Shown here piece after piece: positions 1 through 6,841 of a stretch of 7,294 nucleotides of DNA. This DNA comes from CAZQYC01 sp043746555 (GTDB taxonomy: Bacteria > Pseudomonadota > Gammaproteobacteria > Steroidobacterales > Steroidobacteraceae). Numbering within the stretch: position 1 is the first letter of the stretch; every line of letters starts with the position of its first letter. The DNA is taken from the NCBI GenBank assembly GCA_043746555.1, contig JAYTQU010000093.1:1-7294 (forward strand). The letters are read 5' to 3'. The position numbers were made by a program, and so were the translations under genes. The notes beneath the pieces were generated by a model. The model did no database searches, had not been told where the DNA came from, and worked only from the letters and a program-made list of their open reading frames with translations.

Positions 1-896
1 TTTAGCCGATATTGGCCATTGAGCTGCTGATACGTAAAAGCAACCGAGCTGCCGTCGCTCTGAGTGATCGAGGTCACGAGCTTGCTCGTGCCGTTCAAGT
101 ACCCATACGTCGTGACGTAGGTCTTGCCATCGACAATGCTATTGTCCTGCGGCGTTAAATCCACCGTTACTTTCCGCAATCGACCGGAAACGTCGTACTG
201 ATAGCTCGTTATTGCCTGCGCTACGCCGTTAGACGCGACGCTCATTGAGAGCAGACGATTCGTACGCCCAAAGGCCGTGTCATACGTTAACGTGGTGACC
301 TGATTCGACGCATCGGTGATCGTGGTGATCAGACCCGCCGCGTTGTACCCATAGCTCACCTTGTTGCCGTCGGCATCTTGGGAGTTCACCAACTGGCCCA
401 CACCACCCGACCACTTATAAGTCTCCGTGATACGGCCGCTGCCGTCGGTCCAGGTCCATTGCGAGGTCGCACCGTTCCAAGTGAGGGTGTCATCCGCGCC
501 ATCGCCCGCGCCGCTCACGTATTTCGCGAGGGTGGTGTTGTAGGTATACACAACATCGCAGCCATCGCCGAAGGTCTTGGTGATCGTGCTGCCGTTATTG
601 TTGCGAAAGCCCGTTAACTTCGACAGGCCCTGATATACCCCGATCCGCCAGTTGTCGTTGTTGTCGCCGTCCACCAGCCCTTGCGAGTTGTAGGTGCGGG
701 TCAGCGCCAAATCCAAACCGACCGCTTTTAAACTCTCATCGACTTGCTGCACCACCAAATTCCCGGTGGCGGTGTTGACCAGCGCCTGCTCGCCATCCCG
801 GCCCGGCATCCCAGGCCCCACCTGACTCGCACCCCCAAGCGTCGTCGCCGATGTGTTGAACAGGCCTAAACTTGAACCGCTGACAATGCCAACCAT
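1..896 (-). CDS. RHS/YD-repeat protein, N-terminal part (runs off the left edge)
   Basis: The reverse strand is open without a stop from an ATG at 896 to the window edge, giving 298 residues. The first ~70 residues match the N-terminal cap of RHS proteins: MVGIVSGSSLGLF, then VNTATGNLVVQQVDE (about 40-54) and LTRTYNSQG (65-73). From about residue 170 there are YD-type repeats rich in G, D, N, T and Y, for example DADGNKVSYGYNAAG (174-188), YQYDVSGRL (232-240) and a third beginning YGYLNG (264). RHS proteins fold into a large beta-shell that encloses a variable C-terminal toxin; that toxin would lie outside the window, to the left. No signal peptide, membrane segment or PAAR domain is visible at this end. 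A GGGGA Shine-Dalgarno-like run at 904-908 sits 7 nt before the ATG and supports this start. The family call is firm; whether it is an antibacterial effector cannot be told from this part. Confidence 0.94.
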   Translation of the reverse strand, partial: MVGIVSGSSLGLFNTSATTLGGASQVGPGMPGRDGEQALVNTATGNLVVQQVDESLKAVGLDLALTRTYNSQGLVDGDNNDNWRIGVYQGLSKLTGFRNNNGSTITKTFGDGCDVVYTYNTTLAKYVSGAGDGADDTLTWNGATSQWTWTDGSGRITETYKWSGGVGQLVNSQDADGNKVSYGYNAAGLITTITDASNQVTTLTYDTAFGRTNRLLSMSVASNGVAQAITSYQYDVSGRLRKVTVDLTPQDNSIVDGKTYVTTYGYLNGTSKLVTSITQSDGSSVAFTYQQLNGQYRL

Positions 897-913
897 AGAG
901 TGATCCCCAATCC

Positions 914-934
914 GACAGATCGCGAAAATCTGTC
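914..934 (-). repeat. Perfect inverted repeat upstream of the RHS start
   Basis: GACAGAT (914-920) and ATCTGTC (928-934) are perfect complements separated by 7 nt. The element ends 17 nt before the RHS ATG at 896 and lies just outside its Shine-Dalgarno run. It could be an operator dyad or a hairpin in the 5' untranslated leader. It is too close to the start to be a terminator with a following T-run, and none follows. Confidence 0.6.
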
Positions 935-1061
935 AATCTTAATTAGTCAAACATGATCAAACGCGTGGGCTCCCGATCAAGACCAATCGTCGCTCAATAA
1001 ATATTTGTGGGTCTGCCGAAGCGACAGCTGCCCGTACCCGCGACGCTAACAAGCTCGGCGT

Positions 1062-1082
1062 AACAAACCCGTAACGGACGGG
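1062..1082 (-). terminator. Possible weak intrinsic terminator downstream of the MalT/SARP regulator
   Basis: Read on the minus strand, CCCGT and ACGGG form a 5-bp stem with a 5-nt loop (1068-1082), followed by the T-rich run TTTGTT (1067-1062). The stem is short and the T-run interrupted. It lies about 330 bp past the regulator stop, so it could separate regulator transcription from the RHS gene. This is a weak call. Confidence 0.25.
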
Positions 1083-1211
1083 GCAAAGCCGGAAACTATA
1101 TTTTTTTGAAAATCGCTAAACTATTGCCGAACTCAGCGGATAGGCTTATATGGCCACGAGCAATATCGAGACGCACCCTCGTCAAGCTAGAACATCCACT
1201 ACGTGATTGCC

Positions 1212-1252
1212 ATGACTCGACGCTGATGACTCGACGCTGATGACTCGACGCT
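1212..1252. repeat. Three tandem copies of a 14-bp unit
   Basis: The unit ATGACTCGACGCTG occurs at 1212-1225 and 1226-1239, with a third copy lacking only its last base at 1240-1252. Copies are identical. On the minus strand, the sense strand of the RHS gene, each copy contains TCGAG. The array lies 316 bp upstream of the RHS start and 164 bp downstream of the regulator stop. It may be an array of protein-binding sites or simply a product of replication slippage. Confidence 0.85.
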
Positions 1253-1415
1253 AGCGCCGCAGGCAAGTCCCCTCTGCTCAACCGGTACCAGGAACGAGAC
1301 AGACTCTTGTGAACGGTCACACCGAGATTGCGACGGGGACCTCGTTCATTAACGGCGACGATTGCCACGATCGAGCACGATGACGCGAGTTCGTCGTCCC
1401 AGTCAATCGCCGACA

Positions 1416-4400
1416 TCAGGCGACTTTGCGCAATATTTCTTGGTAAAGAATGCGCGTTTCCATGCTCGGGTCCAGGTGAAGAACCGACTTCAGTGTGGTG
1501 CAACAGCGTTGATACACCGCAAGCGCTTCGGCGCGGCGGTTTAAACGCAAATAACAACTCATGAGGTGACGGTAGAACTCTTCGGCCAGTGGGTCGACTT
1601 CCAGGCCTTTTTGATAAATCGGAATAGCCATCGCATTCTCGCCGCTGGCTTCCAGTGATTGTCCGAAATAGACGATGGCGCGCAGAAACTTCGAACGCAA
1701 CCGCGCGCGCTCGACAAGCACGCATAGGTCGTCCTCATCCGTAAGAAACGATCCACGATAAAGCTTAAGCAGATAGTCGGTGCAAGCAACCGGCGACACG
1801 CAATCGGTTGCATCGGCACACACTTTCTCTAGCGCCCACACATCCAGCCAGCAGTATTCGGCATTTAGCGTGACATGGCTTTGCTCGATCAGGATCGCCT
1901 CTTCGCCGATCAAACGGCGAAGACGCATCAGCGTCATGCGAAACGCAACTCGCGCTGCATCCGCATCGCTATCGGGCCAAAGCGTTTCCGCTATCTTCAC
2001 CACGCTCACTTGACGACCGCCTAAGGCCACGAGAGTGCGCAGCAACTCAAGCGGCTTCTTTTGTCCCTTACCGGAAAACACTAGACGCTCGCCGGATTTA
2101 AGAACTAAAAAACTCCCTAATGTATATAGATGAATCGGCCACGGCCACTTTTCAGCGACTTGATCGCTCGGCGGAAACAACGAGGTGGTAACGATCATCG
2201 CCTTCGCGTAACTAGAGCAGATGTCGTGCTCAAGCGCCAAATTGTAAAGCCGCGCAGCGGTGTCGCGAGGACAATAGGCTGCCGTGACAAAACCATACTC
2301 TCGCGCCACACTCAAGGCATCGCGAAGAGCAATTAAAGCTTGGCCGATATCTCCACGCGCCACATGAACGGCCGCGAAGCAAAAGTCGCTGAAAGAGCCA
2401 TAAAGCTTGCTGCGCATTGCAAGCGCTTTGGGTTTCGCGTAGTTAAGCAATCTCACTACTTCATCAGTATTTCCGAGCGCCAAGTTGGCAAACGCCAGCC
2501 CTACTGAATAACTAATCGAGCCCACATCCAAAGAACAACTATTCGCCAAACGCACCGCCTTCGCCGCGTCCGTTGCCGCACGCTGTAAGTCTCCCTCATG
2601 CAGGGCTACCATGAAGACAAAGTGACTATACATCGCCTCGTTAACTTGCCCACTCAGTGGTAGTTGCGCCATTCTGTTTAAAAGCGAACGTGCAACCCCA
2701 ACGTTACCGACGCCAAGTTGGCCAATAATGGCGTAGCCGATTAACTGAAAATCCCCTTCGTGCGCGCCAGTCGATGCAGCCAATTCGAGTCCTTTCATCG
2801 CCGCTTGCAACGACTCATCTGCCGCACCAACATTCGCCTCATAAAAAGTCTTCCAGATCAACCAGTTTAATTGGACACGAATATTTGATTTAGTTACGCC
2901 CTCCTCGAGCCGTTTTACAAAGGTACCAATTTGAAAGATTTCACCCGTCCACAGGTAATAGGGAGTCAAAGCAGTCATATAGGCGATTTTCCGCTCGCTC
3001 CCTATTTCAGCTTGAATTAATCGCTCGGCGCGCTCGACATAGATCGGCAAGTCCGGATGGTTGCAGCACGCATGAGTCAAGCCAACAATGTAGGTAAGGA
3101 TGCTGGCAGTTTCGATTCCGGGACTAACTCCGGGACTAACATGGTTACTGCGACGGTTTAGTGCGCTATATCGTGTGAGCCACTCGATCATCGGCGAGTA
3201 ATCGTTCTTCTCAAGGAGATACGACTCGATAATCCGGGACCAGCAAAGATACAAAGGCGACGCGTCGTCGTGTTCTTCAAACTTTAAAAACGCCGCTTCG
3301 AAGTCGGCGCGCGCCAACACTGGGTTTGCTTGAAGGCGGCAGGCGCCGCGTAAATAGAGAAGCCACGGATTGCCGTTGACTACCGCTGCGGGAATCGACA
3401 CCATCCAATTTTCGACCGTCAGACTTCGTCCTTGCCGAAGCACATTGCGCGCATAGTTGTATAGCAACTCCGATGCGGGACCCCATGCTTCCGCCGCTAG
3501 CAGCAAGGCTACTCCCGAATCCAAATCGCCACTTTCGACCAACAACTGCCCGCTTCTAAGCTTCCGCGCTTTAATTTCTTCGGTGCCGCAACATTGTTCG
3601 GCGCGACTTTGCAGGAAGGCGCGAAACAACGGATGGTACTCGTAGGCTCCGTCGGCGTTTTTCGTTGTAAAGAAATTTCGCCGAGTTAAATCGTTAAGGA
3701 TCGATGCGCATGGCAGGTTACCGACGAGTTCGCCGGCGATGTTCAAAGAGACGGTTGGCAAGTAAGCTGTCTTGATTAAAAACTCTTGAACATCGGGACT
3801 GCTGCGCCGCAGAATCTCGGTGGCAAAATAGTCGAAGATGGATTGGTGCGTCATATCTTCAAGCCGCAGTTGCCGAGTGAAGTCGCAATCCATTTGCTCG
3901 GTGAGCAAAATCACGCCCGCCGCCCAACCCCGCGTGTAGCGATGCAAGTCTTCGACATTCAACTGCGTGGACCGTGCTCGCTTTGACTGTATGCCGACAA
4001 TATTCCGGCACTCTTGCAGGGTGAGACAAATCTCCTGCCAGTCTATCAGCGCAATCTTTTTCGAGGCACGCAGCCGAGACCATATTCCTTGCGGCTCCTC
4101 GCGGCTGATCACGATAATATTGACGTTCTCCGGAATTTGTTCAAATGCCGCTTGCAGAACATCCTGAACGGATTCTTCAACGCTCAGTTCTTGGAAGTTA
4201 TCCAGCACCAATATCCCGGGCTCGCCCAGACACTCATACAGCGCGCGAAAGAAATTCGTGGCAAAGACACTCAGACCACTTCGATACTCCGCCGTAAATA
4301 ACGGCAGTGGTTGGCTGTTGGACAGATAACCTTTATTCTCTGCCGCGACACCTAAATAATAAAAGATCGAGGCGACGTCTCTATCGCCCTCGTCTACCTG

Positions 4401-4610
4401 ATACCAAAGTGCCGGTATTTTTCTGTTTTTAAGATAACTGGCAACGAGTGTCGTTTTGCCAGACCCCGCCGGCGCCGAAATCCAGATGATCGGCCGCTGC
4501 CGGCCTTTATCTATCGAACTAAAAAGACGTTCTCTGTCGGTTATGTCCGTCGGAGTCGGCATCGTCAACTTCGCCGGCAACGAACGTTTTGAATTTGAAT
4601 CTTGTCGCAT
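1416..4610 (-). CDS. MalT-like STAND ATPase regulator with C-terminal SARP-type winged helix and BTAD
   Basis: A complete protein of 1064 residues. The N-terminus is a MalT-type signal-transduction NTPase: Walker A APAGSGKTT (46-54), Walker B ILVLDNFQEL (133-142), a sensor-like IIVISREEP (165-173), RLRASKKIALI (179-189) and the GWAAG motif (228-232), then YEYHPLFRAFL (323-333), which closes this module in MalT relatives. Residues ~340-815 are helical and TPR-like. In place of the LuxR HTH of true MalT, the C-terminus carries an OmpR/SARP-type winged helix (~826-922; ETLWPDSD, then VAFRMTLMRLRRLIG at 888-902) and a bacterial transcriptional activation domain (~925-1064). Members of this class are thought to be ATP-dependent, ligand-switched activators; the ligand here is unknown. 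The ATG at 4610 is the only in-frame ATG/GTG/TTG after the upstream stop at 4674-4676, and the second Met (17) would remove the conserved PAKL lead-in. The Shine-Dalgarno signal is weak. The gene is divergent from the AraC-type gene. Family call firm; target genes inferred only. Confidence 0.95.
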   Translation of the reverse strand: MRQDSNSKRSLPAKLTMPTPTDITDRERLFSSIDKGRQRPIIWISAPAGSGKTTLVASYLKNRKIPALWYQVDEGDRDVASIFYYLGVAAENKGYLSNSQPLPLFTAEYRSGLSVFATNFFRALYECLGEPGILVLDNFQELSVEESVQDVLQAAFEQIPENVNIIVISREEPQGIWSRLRASKKIALIDWQEICLTLQECRNIVGIQSKRARSTQLNVEDLHRYTRGWAAGVILLTEQMDCDFTRQLRLEDMTHQSIFDYFATEILRRSSPDVQEFLIKTAYLPTVSLNIAGELVGNLPCASILNDLTRRNFFTTKNADGAYEYHPLFRAFLQSRAEQCCGTEEIKARKLRSGQLLVESGDLDSGVALLLAAEAWGPASELLYNYARNVLRQGRSLTVENWMVSIPAAVVNGNPWLLYLRGACRLQANPVLARADFEAAFLKFEEHDDASPLYLCWSRIIESYLLEKNDYSPMIEWLTRYSALNRRSNHVSPGVSPGIETASILTYIVGLTHACCNHPDLPIYVERAERLIQAEIGSERKIAYMTALTPYYLWTGEIFQIGTFVKRLEEGVTKSNIRVQLNWLIWKTFYEANVGAADESLQAAMKGLELAASTGAHEGDFQLIGYAIIGQLGVGNVGVARSLLNRMAQLPLSGQVNEAMYSHFVFMVALHEGDLQRAATDAAKAVRLANSCSLDVGSISYSVGLAFANLALGNTDEVVRLLNYAKPKALAMRSKLYGSFSDFCFAAVHVARGDIGQALIALRDALSVAREYGFVTAAYCPRDTAARLYNLALEHDICSSYAKAMIVTTSLFPPSDQVAEKWPWPIHLYTLGSFLVLKSGERLVFSGKGQKKPLELLRTLVALGGRQVSVVKIAETLWPDSDADAARVAFRMTLMRLRRLIGEEAILIEQSHVTLNAEYCWLDVWALEKVCADATDCVSPVACTDYLLKLYRGSFLTDEDDLCVLVERARLRSKFLRAIVYFGQSLEASGENAMAIPIYQKGLEVDPLAEEFYRHLMSCYLRLNRRAEALAVYQRCCTTLKSVLHLDPSMETRILYQEILRKVA
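3117..3140 (-). repeat. 12-bp in-frame tandem duplication inside the regulator
   Basis: TCCGGGACTAAC is repeated exactly twice in tandem (3117-3128 and 3129-3140). On the coding strand it encodes VSPG-VSPG at residues 491-498, in the helical middle region. The length is a multiple of three, so the frame is kept. Perfect identity, including third codon positions, suggests recent replication slippage. Confidence 0.85.
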
Positions 4611-4753
4611 CGGCCCAGTGCACTCGCGATAGGGTTGTTCTATTCCGGACGTGCTGGAGTGAATGTCGACGTTTCAGCAGCGACATGCACGGGCCCCGCC
4701 TCATCATTTCGATCTTCCATGTTCAACTTACATACTCGTCCTTCCACCGCTGG

Positions 4754-4787
4754 TCTTACATTCCATGGTCGCCCATATGTTGTAAGA
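4754..4787. promoter_or_regulatory. 34-bp imperfect dyad, candidate operator
   Basis: TCTTACA (4754-4760) is inverted as TGTAAGA (4781-4787). An inner pair, ATGG (4765-4768) and CCAT (4773-4776), shares exactly the same centre of symmetry, so 12 of 17 positions per half are symmetric. It lies between two divergent regulator genes, 144 bp from the leftward start and 351 bp from the rightward one. A dyad of this shape fits a dimeric DNA-binding protein; which one is unknown. Confidence 0.4.
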
Positions 4788-5060
4788 TCTGCGCTTGATT
4801 TACTGAATACTGCGACCATGCGCTCACCCCATCCACTTGACAAATTGGGCAATCGGAAGCCGAGTATCTTTTCCTTTCCGCGCCGAACGCGGTCACGCGC
4901 GATGGGAAGTTGGTATTTTCCGTCGTCTGCGACGCCGATTATCCTTTCATGTAAAAGCAAATTGCTCGTACCAACATCCGATCACTGCCGGGTGTAAAAT
5001 ATTTCGTAGTTTAAGAAAACGCGGATCAACTTCGTAGATGAAGGCCCCAGATGGAGTTAG

Positions 5061-5088
5061 CAGACAAGGATTTGTGAAGCGACATAAT
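5061..5088 (+). promoter_or_regulatory. Possible sigma70-type promoter of the AraC-type gene
   Basis: CAGACA (5061-5066, 4 of 6 to TTGACA) and CATAAT (5083-5088, 5 of 6 to TATAAT) are separated by 16 bp and followed by a T-run. The hexamers end 49 bp before the ATG at 5138, which leaves room for a short leader. The -35 match is poor, as expected for an activated promoter, so confidence is low. Confidence 0.35.
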
Positions 5089-5137
5089 CATTTTTTGGCA
5101 CTGATCGTTAGATAGGGAGGACCGGGCTTTTTGCCGC

Positions 5138-5944
5138 ATGCAACCGAATCTCGACCCTGCGCAACACACACCGCCTCTCGCAATGTCCACCACCATCAAC
5201 CGAAGCCAGTCTTATCTGATCAAGGACGAAGGACACATATTTGCGTCGACGCATTATCCCTCGCAGCAAATGGTCTCAATGCATGCTCTAGTGCAACTCA
5301 GTATCGGGCATACACCGTTACGCGTGCGGCTTCATGATCGCAACTATGAAACGCACGCCTATGTCGCCGGTCGTGGCGTGCGGCAACTTTATCTGCAAGG
5401 CGTTCCGGCGATTGGTTTTGTGATTTACCCACAACACCCAATTTATCGCGCGATTCACGCTCAAACGAAACACCCAGTGCAACTAGTTTCGCGCATGCTG
5501 TTTCGCCGGCACGATCCACAGTTGCTTCAAGCTTTTGAAGGCAAACTTGAGCTGGAAGCAGCCGCGAATCTATTCAGGGATGTGACCGAACTGTTGGAAG
5601 AGCAACTACCGAAGCCGCCTCCGCTCGATCCCCGAATAGCTTCCGTGCTGCAGCTGATCGATGCCGATCCGACACTACGAATCGAAGCGCTCGGACCCGC
5701 GGTAGGTCTATCGACTAATTACCTCTCTAGCCTATTTACTGAAATGATGGGAATCGAATTACGCCTCTTCAGGTTATCGCTAAAGTTGAGCCGGGCCTTA
5801 CGAATATACAAACCGGGCATGACAATCACCGAGGTCGCTCAAGCTGCGGGATTTACCGATTTACAGCATTTGTCGAGCGCGTTCACCAAGCTTTACGGCG
5901 CATCGCCAACTCACTTTATCGAAAATACGGATGTTCATAACTGA
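5138..5944 (+). CDS. AraC/XylS-family transcriptional regulator
   Basis: A complete protein of 268 residues, a normal length for the family. The C-terminal ~95 residues hold the two helix-turn-helix motifs of AraC proteins. The first is at about 179-205, with IEALGPAVGLSTNYLSSLF. The second is at about 228-260, with ITEVAQAAGFTDLQHLSSAF and the closing YGASPTHF that matches the family's YG.SP..F signature. The N-terminal ~155 residues are probably the ligand or dimerisation domain (beta-rich, cupin-like in many relatives), but I cannot assign an inducer. No membrane segment is seen. The ATG at 5138 is chosen because the frame has no earlier start codon nearby. A strong AGGGAGG at 5114-5120 is 17 nt away, longer than usual; the next Met (residue 16, 5183) has no Shine-Dalgarno at all. 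The gene is divergent from the MalT/SARP gene and may control it, itself, or the toxin genes. Confidence 0.93.
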   Translation: MQPNLDPAQHTPPLAMSTTINRSQSYLIKDEGHIFASTHYPSQQMVSMHALVQLSIGHTPLRVRLHDRNYETHAYVAGRGVRQLYLQGVPAIGFVIYPQHPIYRAIHAQTKHPVQLVSRMLFRRHDPQLLQAFEGKLELEAAANLFRDVTELLEEQLPKPPPLDPRIASVLQLIDADPTLRIEALGPAVGLSTNYLSSLFTEMMGIELRLFRLSLKLSRALRIYKPGMTITEVAQAAGFTDLQHLSSAFTKLYGASPTHFIENTDVHN

Positions 5945-6290
5945 CATGAACTTCGAGCGGTCAATTTAATCGGCCGACAATCTGAGGTTAAGCGCCGTAC
6001 GTCGATGTCCGATTGCGCGTCGCTACTCACGCCCCCGCCCATACCAAGCAGTCAGTCCTCATTCTACGATTCGTCATTACCAGGCACCAGCCGATGCGCG
6101 CGCTTCAGATCCGCACAAAAGCCAACCTCGCTCCCAACGCTCAACACTGCCACCGTCGACAGCGTCGCCCATCCGAATACCGAATCCCGGTCACCGCTCT
6201 GACCTTAACCCCGTCCACGATTGACTCACTGTTGGAGTTCACGGTTATTGGCTCGGAGCCATGCTCAATTCGATCACCGCTATAAGGGCT

Positions 6291-6319
6291 TTCCAATGTG
6301 CCCCGAATGATCGTACACT
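6291..6319 (+). promoter_or_regulatory. Possible promoter of the zinc-ribbon gene
   Basis: TTCCAA (6291-6296) and TACACT (6314-6319) are 17 bp apart, each matching 4 of 6 consensus positions. The -10 hexamer ends 47 bp before the ATG at 6367. Position and spacing fit, but the matches are weak enough to arise by chance. Confidence 0.3.
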
Positions 6320-6354
6320 TGACCGGTAATTGAATTGCAATGGCCGCAAGCAAG

Positions 6355-6360
6355 TGAGGA
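6355..6360 (+). promoter_or_regulatory. Ribosome binding site of the zinc-ribbon gene
   Basis: GTGAGGA, with GAGGA ending at 6360, lies 6 nt before the ATG at 6367. This is the best Shine-Dalgarno in the window and decides the start in favour of 6367 over the in-frame second Met three codons in. Confidence 0.75.
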
Positions 6361-6366
6361 TTTATC

Positions 6367-6825
6367 ATGCCAATGAGCGATGAATTTCGAACGAAGCGAT
6401 TTGCTATATTGACAGGCATTGCGCGCAAGAAGGGCGGCAACATCGTTGATCGCTCGTATTCCATATTGCGTAAGCCGATGACGGTGAGGTGCGCAAATGA
6501 TCACCGATTCAAGATCACCCCAAAGAACATCTTACGCGGACTATGGTGCCCGCAATGTCAACCGCTACCGCGACAGGTTGAATTTCTGACGGCAGCACAG
6601 CGACTGGCTCGTAAGCACGGCGGAAAATGTCTCTCTACTAGTTACGAAACCGCTCGTCTGCCGCTACTTTGGCAATGCGAAAATCGGCATAGATGGGAGG
6701 CGTCGTTCGACAATGTTGTTAATAAGAAATCGTGGTGTCCCGCGTGCGCATTAGCATCAGCTAGCGAACGAAAAACACGTTGGTGGCGCAAACAACGATC
6801 CAAACCGGCGCGACGTCGGGCATAG
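6367..6825 (+). CDS. Tandem zinc-ribbon protein with basic C-terminal tail
   Basis: A complete protein of 152 residues made of two copies of one module. Each has a lead-in with KxGG, a tyrosine, a C-x3-H pair and a C-x2-C pair. Module 1 spans about 12-64: KKGGN (21-25), CANDH (C42, H46), WCPQC (C61, C64). Module 2 spans about 75-127: RKHGG, LLWQCENRHRW (C104, H108), WCPAC (C124, C127). All eight presumed zinc ligands are present. The spacing resembles the treble-clef 'W.C..GH.W...WCP.C' zinc-ribbon repeats found in phage, giant-virus and bacterial island proteins (DUF4379-like). The last ~17 residues (136-152) are strongly basic (RWWRKQRSKPARRR). Nucleic-acid binding is the likely role, but that is inference. 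It stands alone on the plus strand, convergent with the metallopeptidase gene, with a strong Shine-Dalgarno. I do not recognise a specific gene. Confidence 0.86.
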   Translation: MPMSDEFRTKRFAILTGIARKKGGNIVDRSYSILRKPMTVRCANDHRFKITPKNILRGLWCPQCQPLPRQVEFLTAAQRLARKHGGKCLSTSYETARLPLLWQCENRHRWEASFDNVVNKKSWCPACALASASERKTRWWRKQRSKPARRRA

Positions 6826-6841
6826 TCAGAGACGGCTTAAT

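Larger units (their letters stand above)
897..1415. other. Gene-free region between the RHS gene and the MalT/SARP regulator
   Basis: This stretch of 519 bp lies downstream of the regulator and upstream of the RHS gene, both on the minus strand. Open frames crossing it (for example minus 1096-1725, which overlaps the regulator's 3' end) have no recognisable domain, no good start and low-complexity arginine/serine-rich translations. It holds the RHS leader with its inverted repeat (914-934), a possible weak terminator (1062-1082), a TATAGT hexamer on the minus strand at 1095-1100 after an A7 run but without a matching -35 box, and the 14-bp tandem repeat at 1212-1252. I found no convincing sigma70 promoter for the RHS gene, which would fit activator-dependent transcription but does not prove it. 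Confidence 0.6.
4611..5137. other. Divergent intergenic region between the two regulator genes
   Basis: These 527 bp must carry the promoters of the MalT/SARP gene (leftward) and the AraC-type gene (rightward). Visible elements are the 34-bp imperfect dyad at 4754-4787, a lone consensus TTGACA at 4837-4842 (plus strand) with no good -10 at the right distance, the direct repeat TTCGTAG at 5003-5009 and 5031-5037, and a possible AraC-gene promoter at 5061-5088. Long open frames exist on both strands here (minus 4640-4960, plus 4602-4997) but oppose each other, and neither has a recognisable domain. No clear promoter for the leftward gene was found. Confidence 0.6.
5945..6366. other. Gene-poor stretch between the AraC-type and zinc-ribbon genes
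   Basis: Open frames on both strands (plus 6005-6202 and 6013-6285; minus 6141-6464) lack recognisable domains and good start signals. A 13-bp perfect palindrome, TGGCTC-G-GAGCCA, lies at 6249-6261, and a possible promoter for the next gene at 6291-6319. No terminator with stem and T-run is visible after the AraC stop. The minus-strand frame is discussed separately as a weak candidate. Confidence 0.5.

Noticed and set aside
736..936. 66-codon minus-strand frame at the RHS start
   Set aside because: It is a shifted-frame shadow of the RHS N-terminus, whose own frame shows clear family motifs.
931..936. TTGACA on the minus strand as the RHS -35 box
   Set aside because: A -10 at the correct spacing would be GGATTG at 908-913, which does not match and would lie almost on the Shine-Dalgarno sequence. 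The hexamer is part of the inverted repeat.
1068..1107. Intrinsic terminator on the plus strand (CCCGT/ACGGG stem plus the T7 at 1101-1107)
   Set aside because: The T-run is 18 nt past the stem, and no plus-strand gene lies upstream to need it.
1096..1725. 209-codon minus-strand open frame
   Set aside because: It overlaps the well-supported 3' end of the MalT/SARP regulator in another frame. Its translation is arginine/serine-rich with no domain, and the start has no ribosome binding site.
4602..4997. 131-codon plus-strand open frame in the divergent intergenic region
   Set aside because: It begins at a TTG inside the regulator's first codons, has no Shine-Dalgarno or recognisable domain, and opposes an equally long frame on the other strand.
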